Assembly (NCBI GenBank): GCA_036245805.1
Contig: BTRK01000005.1
Location: 44,007,216-44,071,215, forward strand
Length of the DNA: 64,000 nt
Source of the DNA: Pristionchus mayeri
Lineage: Eukaryota > Nematoda > Chromadorea > Rhabditida > Neodiplogasteridae
Direction of reading: 5' to 3'
The stretch's first letter is position 1, and each line of letters opens with the position of its first letter. A model generated the notes under the pieces. That model did not search any database. It saw nothing but the letters and a program-made list of their open reading frames with translations, and had not been told where the DNA came from. Made by a program: the position numbers and the translations under genes. Of the stretch, positions 1 through 10,933 are shown piece after piece.

Positions 1-377
1 GATAAACGGATTAAGGTTACAGATTTTGGGGTGTTTTACCCATTCTTGTATCATTTGCAGGTATGTTCCAGGACATTATATAGATCTTACACATAAACAA
101 AAACAAATAACCAAAAATTCCCAAATACGATATATTTTGTTTGAAAATCTATGTTGATATTGAATAACACAAGGAATGATAATAACACAAACAACATCGT
201 CGCAGTCTGGGGATATACATTTCACAGCGAAGAAATTGAGATTGGCCCTGAAACATAATTATTAGTGATTAGAAGTTAATTCTAGCCATTGGTGTATACA
301 TGTGGAGTTCGAAGTTGAATTGTGAATTCACAATCGCCCCCACTACACGGATTTCGCAACAAGTGATGAGGGGAGTA
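1..377. other. No gene seen
   Basis: AT-rich sequence without a convincing exon, signal peptide or membrane segment on either strand. It ends at the palindromic element that begins near 378. Confidence 0.5.
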
Positions 378-466
378 ATCGTCTGACTCTCTCCAAAGCT
401 CATGCTATCTCACTTTCTCTAACCGGCGAGAGAGTGTGTGATATGGGGAGAGTCAGACCACCATTG
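378..466. repeat. Short palindromic MITE, CTCTCGCCGGT-loop family
   Basis: Imperfect palindrome: TCGTCTGACTCTCTCC at the left pairs with GGGGAGAGTCAGACCA at the right, around a loop with CTAACCGGCGAGAGAG. Better copies lie at 47757-47847 and 51328-51419; weaker ones near 14150, 18130, 18690, 42190, 51790, 54280 and 57360. There is no coding content. The mobilising transposase is unknown. Confidence 0.7.
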
Positions 467-1143
467 CTCGATGAGGGAGGCGATTGCGCGTTCGTCTTCA
501 GATTGCCAACCCTTGCACTCACTGCATCATATGAATTCGCATTCCGATATCGAACCCTCGATCAGTGCGTATATTGTATTTGACCGTAGGAAACCTTCCG
601 GGCAGGGCGCGCACGCATGCCTAAATTTAAATCGTGTTTTATGATCGGATCGTGAGACTTCCGGATAAGGTTGACGATGACATACAACATCGGTGGCGAG
701 CACTTACAAAGTGGGCAACGATTAACGAAGAAGTTGCGGTAAATAATTAATCAATCCACCTCGGTGAGCCCGTTATCGCCGTTGCGGAAGCAATGTTTGT
801 CTGCGTAGTCGTCAAACTTAGATTTGTCAACACCTTCCGGCAGGAAACCATCCGAGAAGGTGACGTTTCCTGATATTTCGTATTATACAATTGTTGTTGG
901 GTTTTCTCTTATATCATAATTATGGAGAATTTAAGAGCGCAACAGCTACTATTTGAAGCGCTTCACCATTACATAAATTAAAACAAAAATTTCAATAATA
1001 CAACTATATTGCCTGATTCTGCTCCCGGCGCGAGTACACGCCCGCCCGGATTGTCGTTGTATTTGACCTGATTTACAAGGGAATGGTAACTGGAGCCCGT
1101 ACAATTATTCTGTGACCTATTGAGGCTCCATCCTGACCCTAGA

Positions 1144-1853
1144 AAAAAATCGACATTTTGACCCTTCTCAACCGTTGACATGGGTGCAATTGCATTAAGA
1201 AGGTTCCAAATAGTGTAGAAACATTCCTCGGAACCACTCAAAGAAAGGGCGCATCGATAAATACGATATTTCGGCAGAGGAAACCAAGGAAACGCGCTAA
1301 ACTGTACTCCAGGCCAACCTAGTAATAGGGACCCGGCTCAAGGCTAGAAATGTAGAGCTCGATGAGCTGAACATTTTATCTGTTGAAAATGAGTCTCTAT
1401 CTTTTCATTGAAGCACGCTGCAGAGCTTAGAAGTTGGGCAGAAATCTGTGGATGAGGCGCGCGGAAGAGCACTAAATGGAGGGGAGGGAGAGGGAGGTCA
1501 GGCGGAGAGAACGCCAGACGGTTAGAGTGCGCGCTCGCGGGGATTCTAGCCGATTTCTGCCCAATTTCTAAGCTCTGCAGCGTGCTTCAATGAAAAGATA
1601 GAGACTCACTTTCAACAGAAAAATGTTCAGCACATCGAGCTCTACATTTCTAGCCTTGAGCCGGGTCCCTATTACTAGGTTGGCCTGGAGTTCAGTTTAT
1701 CGCGTTTCCTTGGTTTCCTCTGCCGAAATATCGTATTTATTGATGCGCCCTTTTCTTTGAGTGGTTCCGAGGAATGTATCTACACTATTTGGAACCATTT
1801 AAATTCGGTTGCGCCCACGTCAAAGGCCGAGAAGGGTCAAAATGTCGATTTTT
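1144..1853. repeat. Foldback element with about 305-bp inverted arms
   Basis: The left arm (about 1144-1451) and right arm (about 1545-1853) are diverged reverse complements. The outer ends are AAAAATCGACATTTTGACCC and its complement. The loop 1452-1544 is purine- and GC-rich. Both arms can be read outward as SGSEECxYTIWN, so a scrap of coding sequence may have been caught in the arm. That reading is an inference and no gene is claimed. Confidence 0.75.
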
Positions 1854-2829
1854 GAATTTCATACTGTAGTTTTTGACCAATGAAAGTGGTACAACTGGGC
1901 GGAAAACAAATTCAAATCATGTTTTGATTGACTTTCGAGTTATTTGACCTCATTAGCTGCTAATACAGGTCTTATAAATGTTGAAACCGTGTTGGGGGTT
2001 CACTCACTGTTAGAGCCACCGGACAAAAAACAGTGCCCTTTTTTTTACCACCTCCGATTTCTTAGATTTTTGGCTTATAGTTAGTCACCCATAGGCACCA
2101 TCGATCGCGCATAGGTGCTTTAATCACTTTTTCCGATTTCCAGATTTCAGTTATTTTTGGTTCACCCGACCACCCCGCACTGGGACGTACACGGAGAATG
2201 ACATGTTCAACAGGAAAGTTGTAGAGAAAGTTCTTAGCTTTCTTTCTGATCAAAGAATTACTTTCTATCGTCATTTTAAACGGAATTATGACCATTTAAG
2301 TGTGCTCGATTTGACCCCTAAATAGTGAGTGTCCTATGTTTGGCCTTCTGAATCTCGAAGATGACGTCAGTTATCAAAATTCTGACAACGCAGTTTGAAA
2401 GAGCATCATTTGAAATACTTTGAGTTAAATTTTCTTCCGAGTACAACGATTTTAGTTCCTACCGCCGCGGAGTAGGCAATTCTCTCGCGATTACTCTCTT
2501 ATAATGCAAAAGTAATTATGAGTCTAGCTTGATCGGCTGAGAAAATATGAATTTTCATATTTTTTTCACTATCCCGCCCCTGGCTGGCCGCTTTGCCCGA
2601 CCCAGACGGTATACCTGTAAAATTTCAATTTAACACCGTACACACTCTAGGTCCTATTAGTACCAAGGCCTGAATCGGAATTCTTTGCGGAATGTCCGGG
2701 CAGTGGTGACTGTTCTCCGTTCCGGCCTCTTAATTGTGTGATTCCGACTCGCCGAAGAGATGATGTACGCAGAACGAAGATGCGTCTGCATTAGGGTTGA
2801 AAAAAAATGCGCTACGGTTCGCGAAACTC
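1854..2829. other. Gene-free stretch, nothing recognised
   Basis: Only short reading frames without recognisable motifs. No clean terminal repeats were found. Confidence 0.4.
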
Positions 2830-3200
2830 GATCAAAATGACTCTTATTGCGCAATTACGTGATTTTCGATACGCAATCGATACGCAATGAACCATTGTTC
2901 GACTCTCATTGCGCAATCAATGTAAACTGTCAAATTACTTTTCTGAGATCACTCTTCAGACGTGAAACATATTTGAACAACAATTTAACGAAACGGATAT
3001 CGAGCGGAATTATATTGGGTACGTGAAACATAGGCGAATCGTCACTGAGACCGCTCGCCTTTCTCCCCGAATCGAATAATGGGTTCGATATGCAATCGAT
3101 GCGCAATGCAAATGAGTCGAGTCATTGCGCAATGAGTTTCACTTCGACGACTCTGATTGCGCAATCGAATTGAAATTGAATTATTCGATTCGAAACTTGC
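2830..3200. repeat. Diverged inverted repeat built on TTGCGCAAT motifs
   Basis: Many copies of ATTGCGCAAT and CGATACGCAATCG, arranged roughly symmetrically (2836-2925 against 3080-3170). It looks like an old foldback element. The boundaries are uncertain. Confidence 0.5.
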
Positions 3201-3438
3201 GATTGCGTTTGCGTTGCGTCATCCCTAGTCTGCATCATCATTACTCATATTCCGATAAAATTTTAGCCAAAACGTGCACTTCCATTCGATACATTCCCTT
3301 ATTATTTCAGTTTACGTTATCCAAATTCACAAACCGTGCATTTAAATTGCTCCGCAAATTGTGTATCCAAAATACTGAAAATTTGCATTATGCAAACAAT
3401 ATTCCGCATTGGATTTGCATGTTGTGAAGATAAAGGAG

Positions 3439-3577
3439 TATAGTTCTCTTATTGGAAAAATTGTGTCATCTTTTCAGATGTGTTTCAAAGACGTTATATA
3501 GCTGATCAGCGTTTATGTATGTAGCGCACCTGGAACGTACCCGAAAATTCCATCACAATTTTCCAATAAGAGAACCC
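3439..3577. repeat. 139-bp MITE with TTCTCTTATTGGA termini
   Basis: The left end GTTCTCTTATTGGAAAAATT pairs with AATTTTCCAATAAGAGAAC at the right. A single similar terminus lies at 52908-52921 in a receptor intron. It has no coding potential. Confidence 0.75.
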
Positions 3578-3599
3578 TACAAAGGAGCCTCAAACCGGT

Positions 3600-3720
3600 G
3601 TATTGATTTTCAACGCTAGCCGGGACAGACCGGTGAGCCGGCTGCGAGATATCTCTGTCTGTTTCAAACGCTTGTAGGGACATTACCTTACGCGACCCAT
3701 ATTGTGAGTTGTTACCTACA
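3600..3720 (-). mobile_element. SINE fragment (minus orientation)
   Basis: This matches the middle of the SINE at 49912-50165: the shared order is ACCGGCTGCRAGATAT, then TTACCTTNCGCGACC. Both the head and the tail are missing here. Confidence 0.55.
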
Positions 3721-3861
3721 CAATTATTTTATATGAACTTCACTAATATGAAGAGAATAATGTGGTACGAACAATTCCATCAGTTCTAGTTGTAAAATGT
3801 TTATCAAAACGCCAGAAATATATATCTAGGAACTTAATCAGAAGGACAGAACGTGATGGTG

Positions 3862-4993
3862 AGACGAATGTGAGTCGAAGGAATCCCTCCGATCGTCTGC
3901 TCCTGCAGAACGATTAGTTGGCACTACGCCGGATGAGAATTATGACGTCATGCCACCTTGGATAGATCAAAGGCGGCATGACATCATCGTTCTCATCCGA
4001 CCTAGCACCTGAATAGTTAACGACGGGCTCACCGAGGTACGTAAATCGTGCAATTTCGTGCGCACAATTCGAAGTTAGTCGTTGCGGCGTTCTGCAAGAG
4101 TTGGTAAACTGATGTAATAGAGGTTGTGGCCTAAGCGCGCACCAAGTAAAAAGGATCCCAAGTAGTGAAAGCGGGATATATAGATGTATGCAAAAATGAA
4201 TTACATTAACTTTAAAAAATACGGTATACTTAATATGATTTTATCTTGAACCGCACTTTAGGCATGCGTGTACGCCGTGTCTGGAAATCTGGGAATTTCC
4301 AGGTGGAAAATAAAAATCGACCATGGTTTCGATATCGGTATGCGAATCCACATGGGAAGGTGAGATTGTTTTCGCGTAATTTTTCCCGACTTATGAGTTG
4401 GCATTTGGGTTAAGCAAGAAAATAGTGAAAATTAAAAGTCTAATTGTATTATTTTTTTCAGGGTTAATCCGAATTTCCTCGCAGTTACATGTACTTATGC
4501 AAATTGCTTTGACGACGGTAACCGTAATGTAAGCGATATTTACGTATGTTGTGAACAGTACTTGTTTTAATACGTATTTTTTTTAAACGAGTATACTGAT
4601 CGTATTGGGCTAAAAGTACGCCAATTACCTCTCTAAGTCATGTATAATTTAGCGAAAATACTTTTGAAATTGTTAGACGATGAACAACTAGAGAATTGTG
4701 CCATCTCTCAAATTTATTTTAATCTTACAAAAATACGTCAAAATTCGGGTGGCTGTCGTTATTTCGCATCTCTCGCATATTACCGGTCGATATAATGTGT
4801 TAATTGAAAACACGGTGACCCGAATTCTCCATTCTAAAGTAACTAATCAGGTGCTAGGGCGGATGAGAACGATGATGTCATGCCGCCTTTGCTCTATCCA
4901 AGGTGGCATGACGTCATAATTCTCATCCGGCGTAGTGCCAACTAATCGTTCTGCAGGAGCAGACGATCGGAGGGATTCCTTCGACTCATTTTG
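3862..4993. repeat. Composite inverted repeat: two MITE copies in opposite orientation
   Basis: A 160-bp segment at 3862-4022 recurs as its reverse complement at 4838-4993. Each holds a palindromic MITE with termini GGCACTACGCCGGATGAGAA and TTCTCATCCGACCTAGCACC. They share more than 50 bp of flank outside the MITE, including ATCCCTCCGATCGTCTGCTC, so the pair came from an inverted duplication rather than two insertions. The 815-bp centre has no recognisable gene. Confidence 0.7.
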
Positions 4994-5559
4994 CGCATTG
5001 TTTGTATCATTTTCAGGAATGTTTATTTTGCATTCTTCATTTGCAGAACCCGCATGAAAAATACCCGATATAGAAACAAAAATGTCCAATTACGCCCAAA
5101 ATACGGAACCCTAGTTGCCTGGTAGTTATTGGGCAATTCAAGTTGGGTTTTTTGAATTGCTTTATATTGCTAATCATGAGCAAGGACCAACATCAAAAGG
5201 GAACACAATCACCGATTAGAAATTACCTGACTCCGCCCCAGGTGCAAGTTGCGGCCCGCCCGGACCCCTATTGTCGTTGTAATTGATCTGATTTCGATTA
5301 TTATTTTCCATTTTGTTCGCATGCTGGGCGAGAAAATATGAGGATGGTTGCCTAAGAATCGGACAATCGACTGATAGAGCTGGCACAGTGAAATTACGAA
5401 AACGTGTGAAAAGAGGTATTCGAGGGTGCTGCCCATCGTGGACAACTTAATTGGGCCGGTGCAGGCGGGCTGAATGCCGATATATTTAGTGGTTTTGTCA
5501 CACACCCCCCAAGAGGGGGAAAAGTTTATTTGCGTGGCAAAGCCAATCCCATTCTCGGA

Positions 5560-5930
5560 TTAACTAGACAAAGGTTGATTTTTCGCACTATAATGAACGT
5601 AGCTACTGAATAAGGAGGAAAGTGAAAATGCTGTCCCATCAGATTGTGCGCTAAGGCTTTGCGCATCTTTCTGCACAATCGGCATGTTGAAAGCTTCATC
5701 CTCCTCTGAGGAGTAGGGTCTGAGGTGCGCAAAACAGTCGTTTTTAGGCAATTTCACTAATGTTCGAGCACTCTAATGGCCGGATCTACGGAACAAGGAG
5801 GGAATTAAAAATACTGTTTCATCAGATTGTGAGCAAAGAGTTTGCGCATATTTCTGCACTATCGCCATATTGATAAATTCACCCTCCTCTGAGGAGTAGG
5901 GTCTGAGGTGCGCAAAACAAGGCTATACTC
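5560..5930 (-). other. Tandemly duplicated exon-like reading frame, unknown
   Basis: Two neighbouring minus-strand segments (about 5560-5755 and 5765-5930) are diverged copies, and both stay open in the same frame. Shared residues are FAHLRPYSSEE, then NM, IVQK, AQ and QSD. The central segment has no stop in either copy, which suggests a real duplicated exon or a recently duplicated gene piece. No start, splice partner or family was recognised. The alternative is a non-coding tandem repeat that is open by chance. Confidence 0.35.
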
Positions 5931-5935
5931 ATCGG

Positions 5936-7225
5936 AAGTTGTTATGTTTCATCGAACAACTATAAGGAAATATGTGATACCATAATTGAAAATTGGGATG
6001 TGTTTCTTCTCGGAAAGACATGTCGGAAGTTATCCGTTTTTTAACTAAAAACAAATCAGGATACGCTTCATGACAATTTCAAGATCTCGGAAATGAATTG
6101 GAGATTGAGTTTTTGCATAAACCGATTCAAGGGGGGCATTTGGTCGCAATCAGAGAGATCGACTTCCTTTGTTCGTCGCGGCGCTCCATTTCTCATTGAT
6201 CGCGGAGAGAGAAGCGGTCAATGAAAGGGACGAAATGAAAATATTTGAATGCTCAGAACTTACTCTACAAAAATAATAAAAATAAAGGCAGAATGCCGAT
6301 CGATGAGGATCGCTTGTATCAACATCAAATTTGAAAATGAATAAGATTGACTTTAGAAATTAAGATATTATAAATTATTAATATAGCTCAAAGTAGAATG
6401 GGTCCACAATATCGCATGCGAAGCAGCAACAAATATAAAAATAGAAAAACTGTCTGGAGGAAGTCTTAGAAAAGGGTTTTCTAAGAGATCTACGAAACAG
6501 GATTATCTTTATCATTTTCCATGACCGAGAAAACGTTATCTAAGTAGGTAAAACTATCGAAAACTTACTATTTTAAGCGTTACGGTTTACATTTGAACAA
6601 CCTTATATAAATTGTAAGCGCATCGAGTAGAGCTAACAATTCCACGTCGATTGTATTATTTAGGTGATGTATTTAGAGAAGTTTGAAGGGCGTAGCTGTC
6701 TGTTGAAAATGACACATTTTTGGAGGATTAAGACAAGTTTGAAAAAAATTTTTTTCTTAACTAATGCCTAAAATGGAAAAAAGGTTTTCATAAAGATTTA
6801 GAATCATGTCGTGACTACAATCGCCCTAGACAGATTTTTGAATTAGGTCCTTGTTGGGGCACTACCTTGTCTCAAAGTTCCAGTTTTGTGTTTTCTAAAA
6901 CCGTCTACAAGGGTCGCTCCCAAAGATGTAATAAGTTTCACGGGCAGGCCATATTTTCTTGATCGACATGTTAAAAATTTTGAGAGAAACATATTGAATT
7001 TATTGTTGGAGACTATGATTCGCTCTTATTTTCCATTTTCATCGACCGAATTGGCCCTCTAAAAATGGGAATTAAAAATAGGTTTCCTCTAAATTATATT
7101 GGAGAGTTCGAAAATAAAGGAAAGTTCGCCGTGGCGAACAAAGGAAGTCGATCTCTCTGACACGCTGTGTAGAGCCAAATCGACAAGAAAATCGATCTGC
7201 CACGCAAATGCGATATCCCCCCCCC
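5936..7225. repeat. Gene-free region with remnant terminal repeats
   Basis: CAGAGAGATCGACTTCCTTTG near 6152 recurs inverted at about 7140-7161. Both copies lie just inside a G- or C-tract (CAAGGGGGGCATTTG, CCCCCCCCCC at 7217). This suggests a decayed element of about 1.1 kb with unequal ends. No coding exon was seen. Confidence 0.4.
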
Positions 7226-7570
7226 CCTCTTGACGGAGTGTGTGCCATAACTCAGTGATTATGATTTCCACATTTGCCTGATATAAAAAAATTTTTTTTT
7301 TTTAAATTTTTCTCACGATTCGTAATTGACGATCTTTAAATTGGAATATACATGTCAAGATTGACTTGCTATTAAATGTTCAATTTATTTTCCTTTCTTA
7401 ATCACTGAGTTATTGCAAACCACTAAAATAGACTGACATGCAGTCCGGCTGCACCAGTCGAATTGGCGAGAAATGTAGAATTTTCGTAATTGCACTGGGC
7501 CGGGTCTTGTTTGATTCGTTGGCGACCAGTCTCACATATGAGACTATGTAGACTAACCACATGGCACGTT

Positions 7571-10483
7571 CAATCAATCAATCAATCAAGTTTATCACGT
7601 CAGGCGATTAACACCAGATGAGGAATAGGTCTATTCTTCGGCAGTTGCATGCCACCAGTTCGCGCCAAGGGATCTTCTTAGGTCATCTTTCCATCGCGCT
7701 CTAGGTTGTCCTTGGGGGCGGGTCTTGTTGTAAGGGACCCAGTCTGTAGATGCGCGGCTCCACTGGTCAAGTCCCATGCGTCCCAGCTTCCGAGCCCACT
7801 TAGTCTTCCTTCTGAGCGCTTCTTCATTCCAGTCGCGCAGGTTGGTCGCTTTGCGGATGTTCTCGTTCCTCCATCGATCTCGTAAGCTGATTCCAAGCAT
7901 TTTCCGCTCCATCTTACGCTGCGTCACACTAAGTCTCTCCTTCTCACTTGCTCGCAGTGCCCAAAGCTCGCTCCCATAGAGTACGGTAGAAGAGACGCAG
8001 CTCTCAAATAGTCGTCGTCTAGTCTTCATAGGAAGCAACCTTGTGGAAAGGAGGTGGGACAATTTACTCCAGGCGAACCATCCCAAGCGAATCCTATGTT
8101 CAACTTCAGCCAGGTGATCGAGGGGGAGGGTGATTCTTCCTCCAAGATAGGTTGCAGAATCGGCGAAATTGAACACTTGATTATTGATGATGATTGGGGC
8201 TCGGGTTGTTGTACATGATGTAAGGAGCACTGTCTTTCCTGAGTTAACTTCCAATCCGACACGAGCACATGAATCCATCAGTTTCCGCAACATTCTTTCA
8301 AGTTCGGGGCGTGTCTTGGCAACGAGAACCACGTCGTCAGCGTATTCGAGGTGGATTAAATTTCTTCCATCGATCCTCAGTCCATCTTGCTCCCAGTCTA
8401 TGTCGTTCATTGCTTGTCTCAAAACGGCATTGAATAGGCTGGGGGAGAGAGTATCTCCTTGGCGGACGCCTCTTCTCACATTCACTTCGACGAACTCCTC
8501 GTTGACTCGAATTCTTGTGGTGGATGACTCGTACAAACGTCTCAGAAGATGGATCAGTGTGGGGTGTACTCCGAAGGTCCAGAGAGCTTGCCAGACTGCA
8601 CTCCACTCAACACAATCGAACGCCTTGCGAAAGTCGACAAAACCGAGGTACAAGGGAATACCGTACTCATGTGTTCGTTCAACAATCTGTTTGACGGTGT
8701 GAAGGTTATCGAGAGTGCTATGTCCTCTGCGGAAACCAGTCTGGGTGGGAGACTCTGTTTCTTCTAGCGTCCTTTCGATTCTTTTCAAAATCACGCGCGT
8801 ACATGTCTTGAGAGTGACGGTGAGTAGCGAGATAGGTCGAAAGTTATTGATGAGGGAAGGGTCCCCTTTCTTGTGTAGAAGTGAGACGACAGCTTGGACC
8901 ATATCTTCAGGAACTTGATCTCCAGACACTAGGTGATTGAGTAGATTAGAAAGGAATGGAGCAAGGTGAGCTCTCGAATGGTAGAGCATATCGGGGAGAA
9001 CACCATCTGAACCAGCAGAGTGACCACACTTGAGATGAGAGAGGGCATCATAGGTCTCATCAGGAAGGAAAGGAGGGAGAGAATCGATAGATTGGGAAGG
9101 AATGGCAAGAGGAAGTTGCACTGCTGGCTGGTAGATGGACCCGAAGAAACTTTGGACCGCAGTCTTAGTTGCAACTTGTGAAAGAGCACCGGTGACCGGG
9201 TCAGGAACTTGAAGTCTCTTGCGGTAGGAGTGAAGATTCAACATTGCTTTGACTATGCTTCTTCCTTTGCGTACTGCTTCTATCGCTTGGCTTTCTTTCC
9301 TTCTCTTGATATCCGTGATGATGCTGGTTCTGGCCATTTTGCAAATGGAGAAGGCGACATTGGATTGTGGAATTGATCGAAGGAGATGTCGCTGGGCCAG
9401 GAGGTTTTGGGTTGCAGGGGAGATCCATGGTGGGGACTGCTTCTTCTTCCAACAGTTTGTTGCTGCCGTCTTTGCAAAAGCTTGTATCTTGTAAAAGGCG
9501 TCTGTGGCTGAGGTCGGGCGAGCAAGGGGCATCGATGCGAGAAGACTCGCATTGGCAGTAAAAGCGACTTTATCGAAGACCAGTCGCTCCCTGCATCTTT
9601 TATGCCGCACCTTGTTGGGAAGAGAGAGGGCGAGTCGGACGAGGCGATGATCCGAGTTGAAATGGAAGTTTCCGACGACACCACAGTTGACAACTCGTGC
9701 TGTGATGGGCGAAGCAACAAAATCAATTTGGTTGAATGTGGTGCCGTTGGGCGATCGCCAAGTCCAGATCCTGCCCCGACGCCGTTTGGGGAAGGTGTTT
9801 TGAATGCGCAATTTGTTCCTCACGCAGGTCTCTGCAAAAGAGCGCCCACGTGAGTTCGGGGTCGGAGAAGCAAATTCACCGACAAATCTTTCATTGCCAG
9901 GTTCCTTTGCAACTCTACAGTTGAAATCCCCGACCAAGATTGGCATGAAACCCATCGGATTATCTTGCAGCGCGGCATCAACCTGGTCCAGGAAGTCGTC
10001 GTAAACGGCGTCATCGTATGCAGATGTTGGGGCATAGGCATTGACCAGGAAGAGCTTGTGTTGAGGCAGTTGCAAGGTTGCAATACGGTCCGATAGTCCT
10101 TGAAACACTGCTCCTTTTGCGAGCGTCGGTTGAAGCAAGAAAGCGACTCCATTTCTTGCGGTGGCACCTCCCGAGTGAAAAACGACGATGCCTGAGGCCG
10201 CAAGATTGAAGGAAGCTAAACCCACAATCCTGGCCTCCTGGACAGCAACGACGTCCCACTTGATCTTAGAGAGGGCCAACTCGATTTCGAGAAGCTTCTC
10301 CTTAGGCGCGAGTGTCCGGGCGTTCAGTGTGCCGATGTAGAACGGACGACCCATCGAGGCGGCTTACAACTCCCGCTTGCCAAAGCTGCTGGGAGAGGGA
10401 AACTGGGGGAGGGAAGCAGAGACGGGGGGACGAAATTCGCACCCCACCGCTCGCGACTAGAGTTGAAGACCAGAATGTATATT
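7571..10483 (-). mobile_element. RTE-type non-LTR retrotransposon, full length or nearly so
   Basis: The 2.9-kb element is flanked by a perfect 10-bp target duplication ATGGCACGTT (7561-7570 and 10484-10493). On the minus strand there is a short leader, one 907-codon frame, then a 3' end with the tandem tetranucleotide TTGATTGATTGATTGATTGA instead of poly(A). That tail and the single endonuclease-plus-RT frame are typical of the RTE clade. It lies 19 nt inside the intron after the signal exon 10512-10607, in the same orientation. The exact duplication and open frame suggest a recent insertion. Confidence 0.9.
7631..10354 (-). CDS. RTE polyprotein: AP endonuclease and reverse transcriptase
   Basis: A 907-residue protein for target-primed reverse transcription in the nucleus. 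N-terminal apurinic-type endonuclease: VQEAR (Glu near 40), VNAYAPT (105-111), GDFN (142-145), IDF (210-212) and SDH (234-236). Reverse transcriptase: FRPISLL (505-511), QTGFRRGHST (538-547), VDFRKAFD (573-580), RQGDTLSPSLFN (631-642) and the catalytic YADD (671-674). The C-terminal end RPQGQPRARWKDDL is the conserved tail motif seen in RTE and related LINEs. All expected catalytic residues are present and there is no internal stop, so the copy may be active. The first Met opens directly into the endonuclease fold, so no ORF1 is expected or seen. Confidence 0.92.
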   Translation of the reverse strand: MGRPFYIGTLNARTLAPKEKLLEIELALSKIKWDVVAVQEARIVGLASFNLAASGIVVFHSGGATARNGVAFLLQPTLAKGAVFQGLSDRIATLQLPQHKLFLVNAYAPTSAYDDAVYDDFLDQVDAALQDNPMGFMPILVGDFNCRVAKEPGNERFVGEFASPTPNSRGRSFAETCVRNKLRIQNTFPKRRRGRIWTWRSPNGTTFNQIDFVASPITARVVNCGVVGNFHFNSDHRLVRLALSLPNKVRHKRCRERLVFDKVAFTANASLLASMPLARPTSATDAFYKIQAFAKTAATNCWKKKQSPPWISPATQNLLAQRHLLRSIPQSNVAFSICKMARTSIITDIKRRKESQAIEAVRKGRSIVKAMLNLHSYRKRLQVPDPVTGALSQVATKTAVQSFFGSIYQPAVQLPLAIPSQSIDSLPPFLPDETYDALSHLKCGHSAGSDGVLPDMLYHSRAHLAPFLSNLLNHLVSGDQVPEDMVQAVVSLLHKKGDPSLINNFRPISLLTVTLKTCTRVILKRIERTLEETESPTQTGFRRGHSTLDNLHTVKQIVERTHEYGIPLYLGFVDFRKAFDCVEWSAVWQALWTFGVHPTLIHLLRRLYESSTTRIRVNEEFVEVNVRRGVRQGDTLSPSLFNAVLRQAMNDIDWEQDGLRIDGRNLIHLEYADDVVLVAKTRPELERMLRKLMDSCARVGLEVNSGKTVLLTSCTTTRAPIIINNQVFNFADSATYLGGRITLPLDHLAEVEHRIRLGWFAWSKLSHLLSTRLLPMKTRRRLFESCVSSTVLYGSELWALRASEKERLSVTQRKMERKMLGISLRDRWRNENIRKATNLRDWNEEALRRKTKWARKLGRMGLDQWSRASTDWVPYNKTRPQGQPRARWKDDLRRSLGANWWHATAEE

Positions 10484-10511
10484 ATGGCACGTTAATATAC
10501 AACTTACTTAC

Positions 10512-10607
10512 CGTGACTGTTTTCGAACACTCGTTAACGAAGCTTATAACGATGCAGTTTGTGGCTGAGATGAAGGTGAGGAGGAGCAATACGAAGAGTT
10601 GGCGCAT
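10512..10607 (-). CDS. First exon of a secreted protein, possibly thaumatin-like
   Basis: The minus-strand exon reads MRQLFVLLLLTFISATNC and then IVISFVNECSKTVT, ending in a strong donor (GTAAGTAAG) with phase 0. The first 17 residues are a clear signal peptide. The pattern beta-strand, N-x-C, TV resembles the mature start of thaumatin-like proteins (nematode thn genes), but one exon cannot settle this. The RTE insertion fills the intron from 19 nt after the donor. No convincing downstream exon was found below 7560, so the gene may be broken, or its remaining exons were missed. Confidence 0.6.
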
Positions 10608-10933
10608 TCTGCGTCGGGTACCAAGTTTAAGTTTCTGAAAATGGTCTTAACGATGCAAATAACAATGTGCACTTGTCAACAGAAAAAAAAAAATTCTGAG
10701 AAGAGGGCACCTTAGAAGGGATCAGGGCTGGGATTTTATGTTCCTGATTTTTTTGTTTTTTTTCTGTTTTGTGGACATTTTTGAGTCAGAAAATTGTATG
10801 ACCAGAAACATAAAATATTGTCATAAAACAAAAAATCAGAAAATCGATAAAGTTGAGATAAATGACGGAAAAATACCGATTTCTGGCGATATTTTTTGAA
10901 AATTTTCTGAAAGTACATTCAATTGTTTTTCTA

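Noticed and set aside
978..1241. Minus-strand frame with ECFYTIWNLLNAIAP, faintly thaumatin-like
   Set aside because: Much of it is the arm of a foldback element whose other arm carries the same segment. No Cys pattern, start or splice context supports a gene.
7776..10203. Many open frames antisense to or out of frame with the RTE protein (for example 8184-8702 plus)
   Set aside because: They overlap the long frame with catalytic motifs and show no motif of their own: shadows of coding bias.
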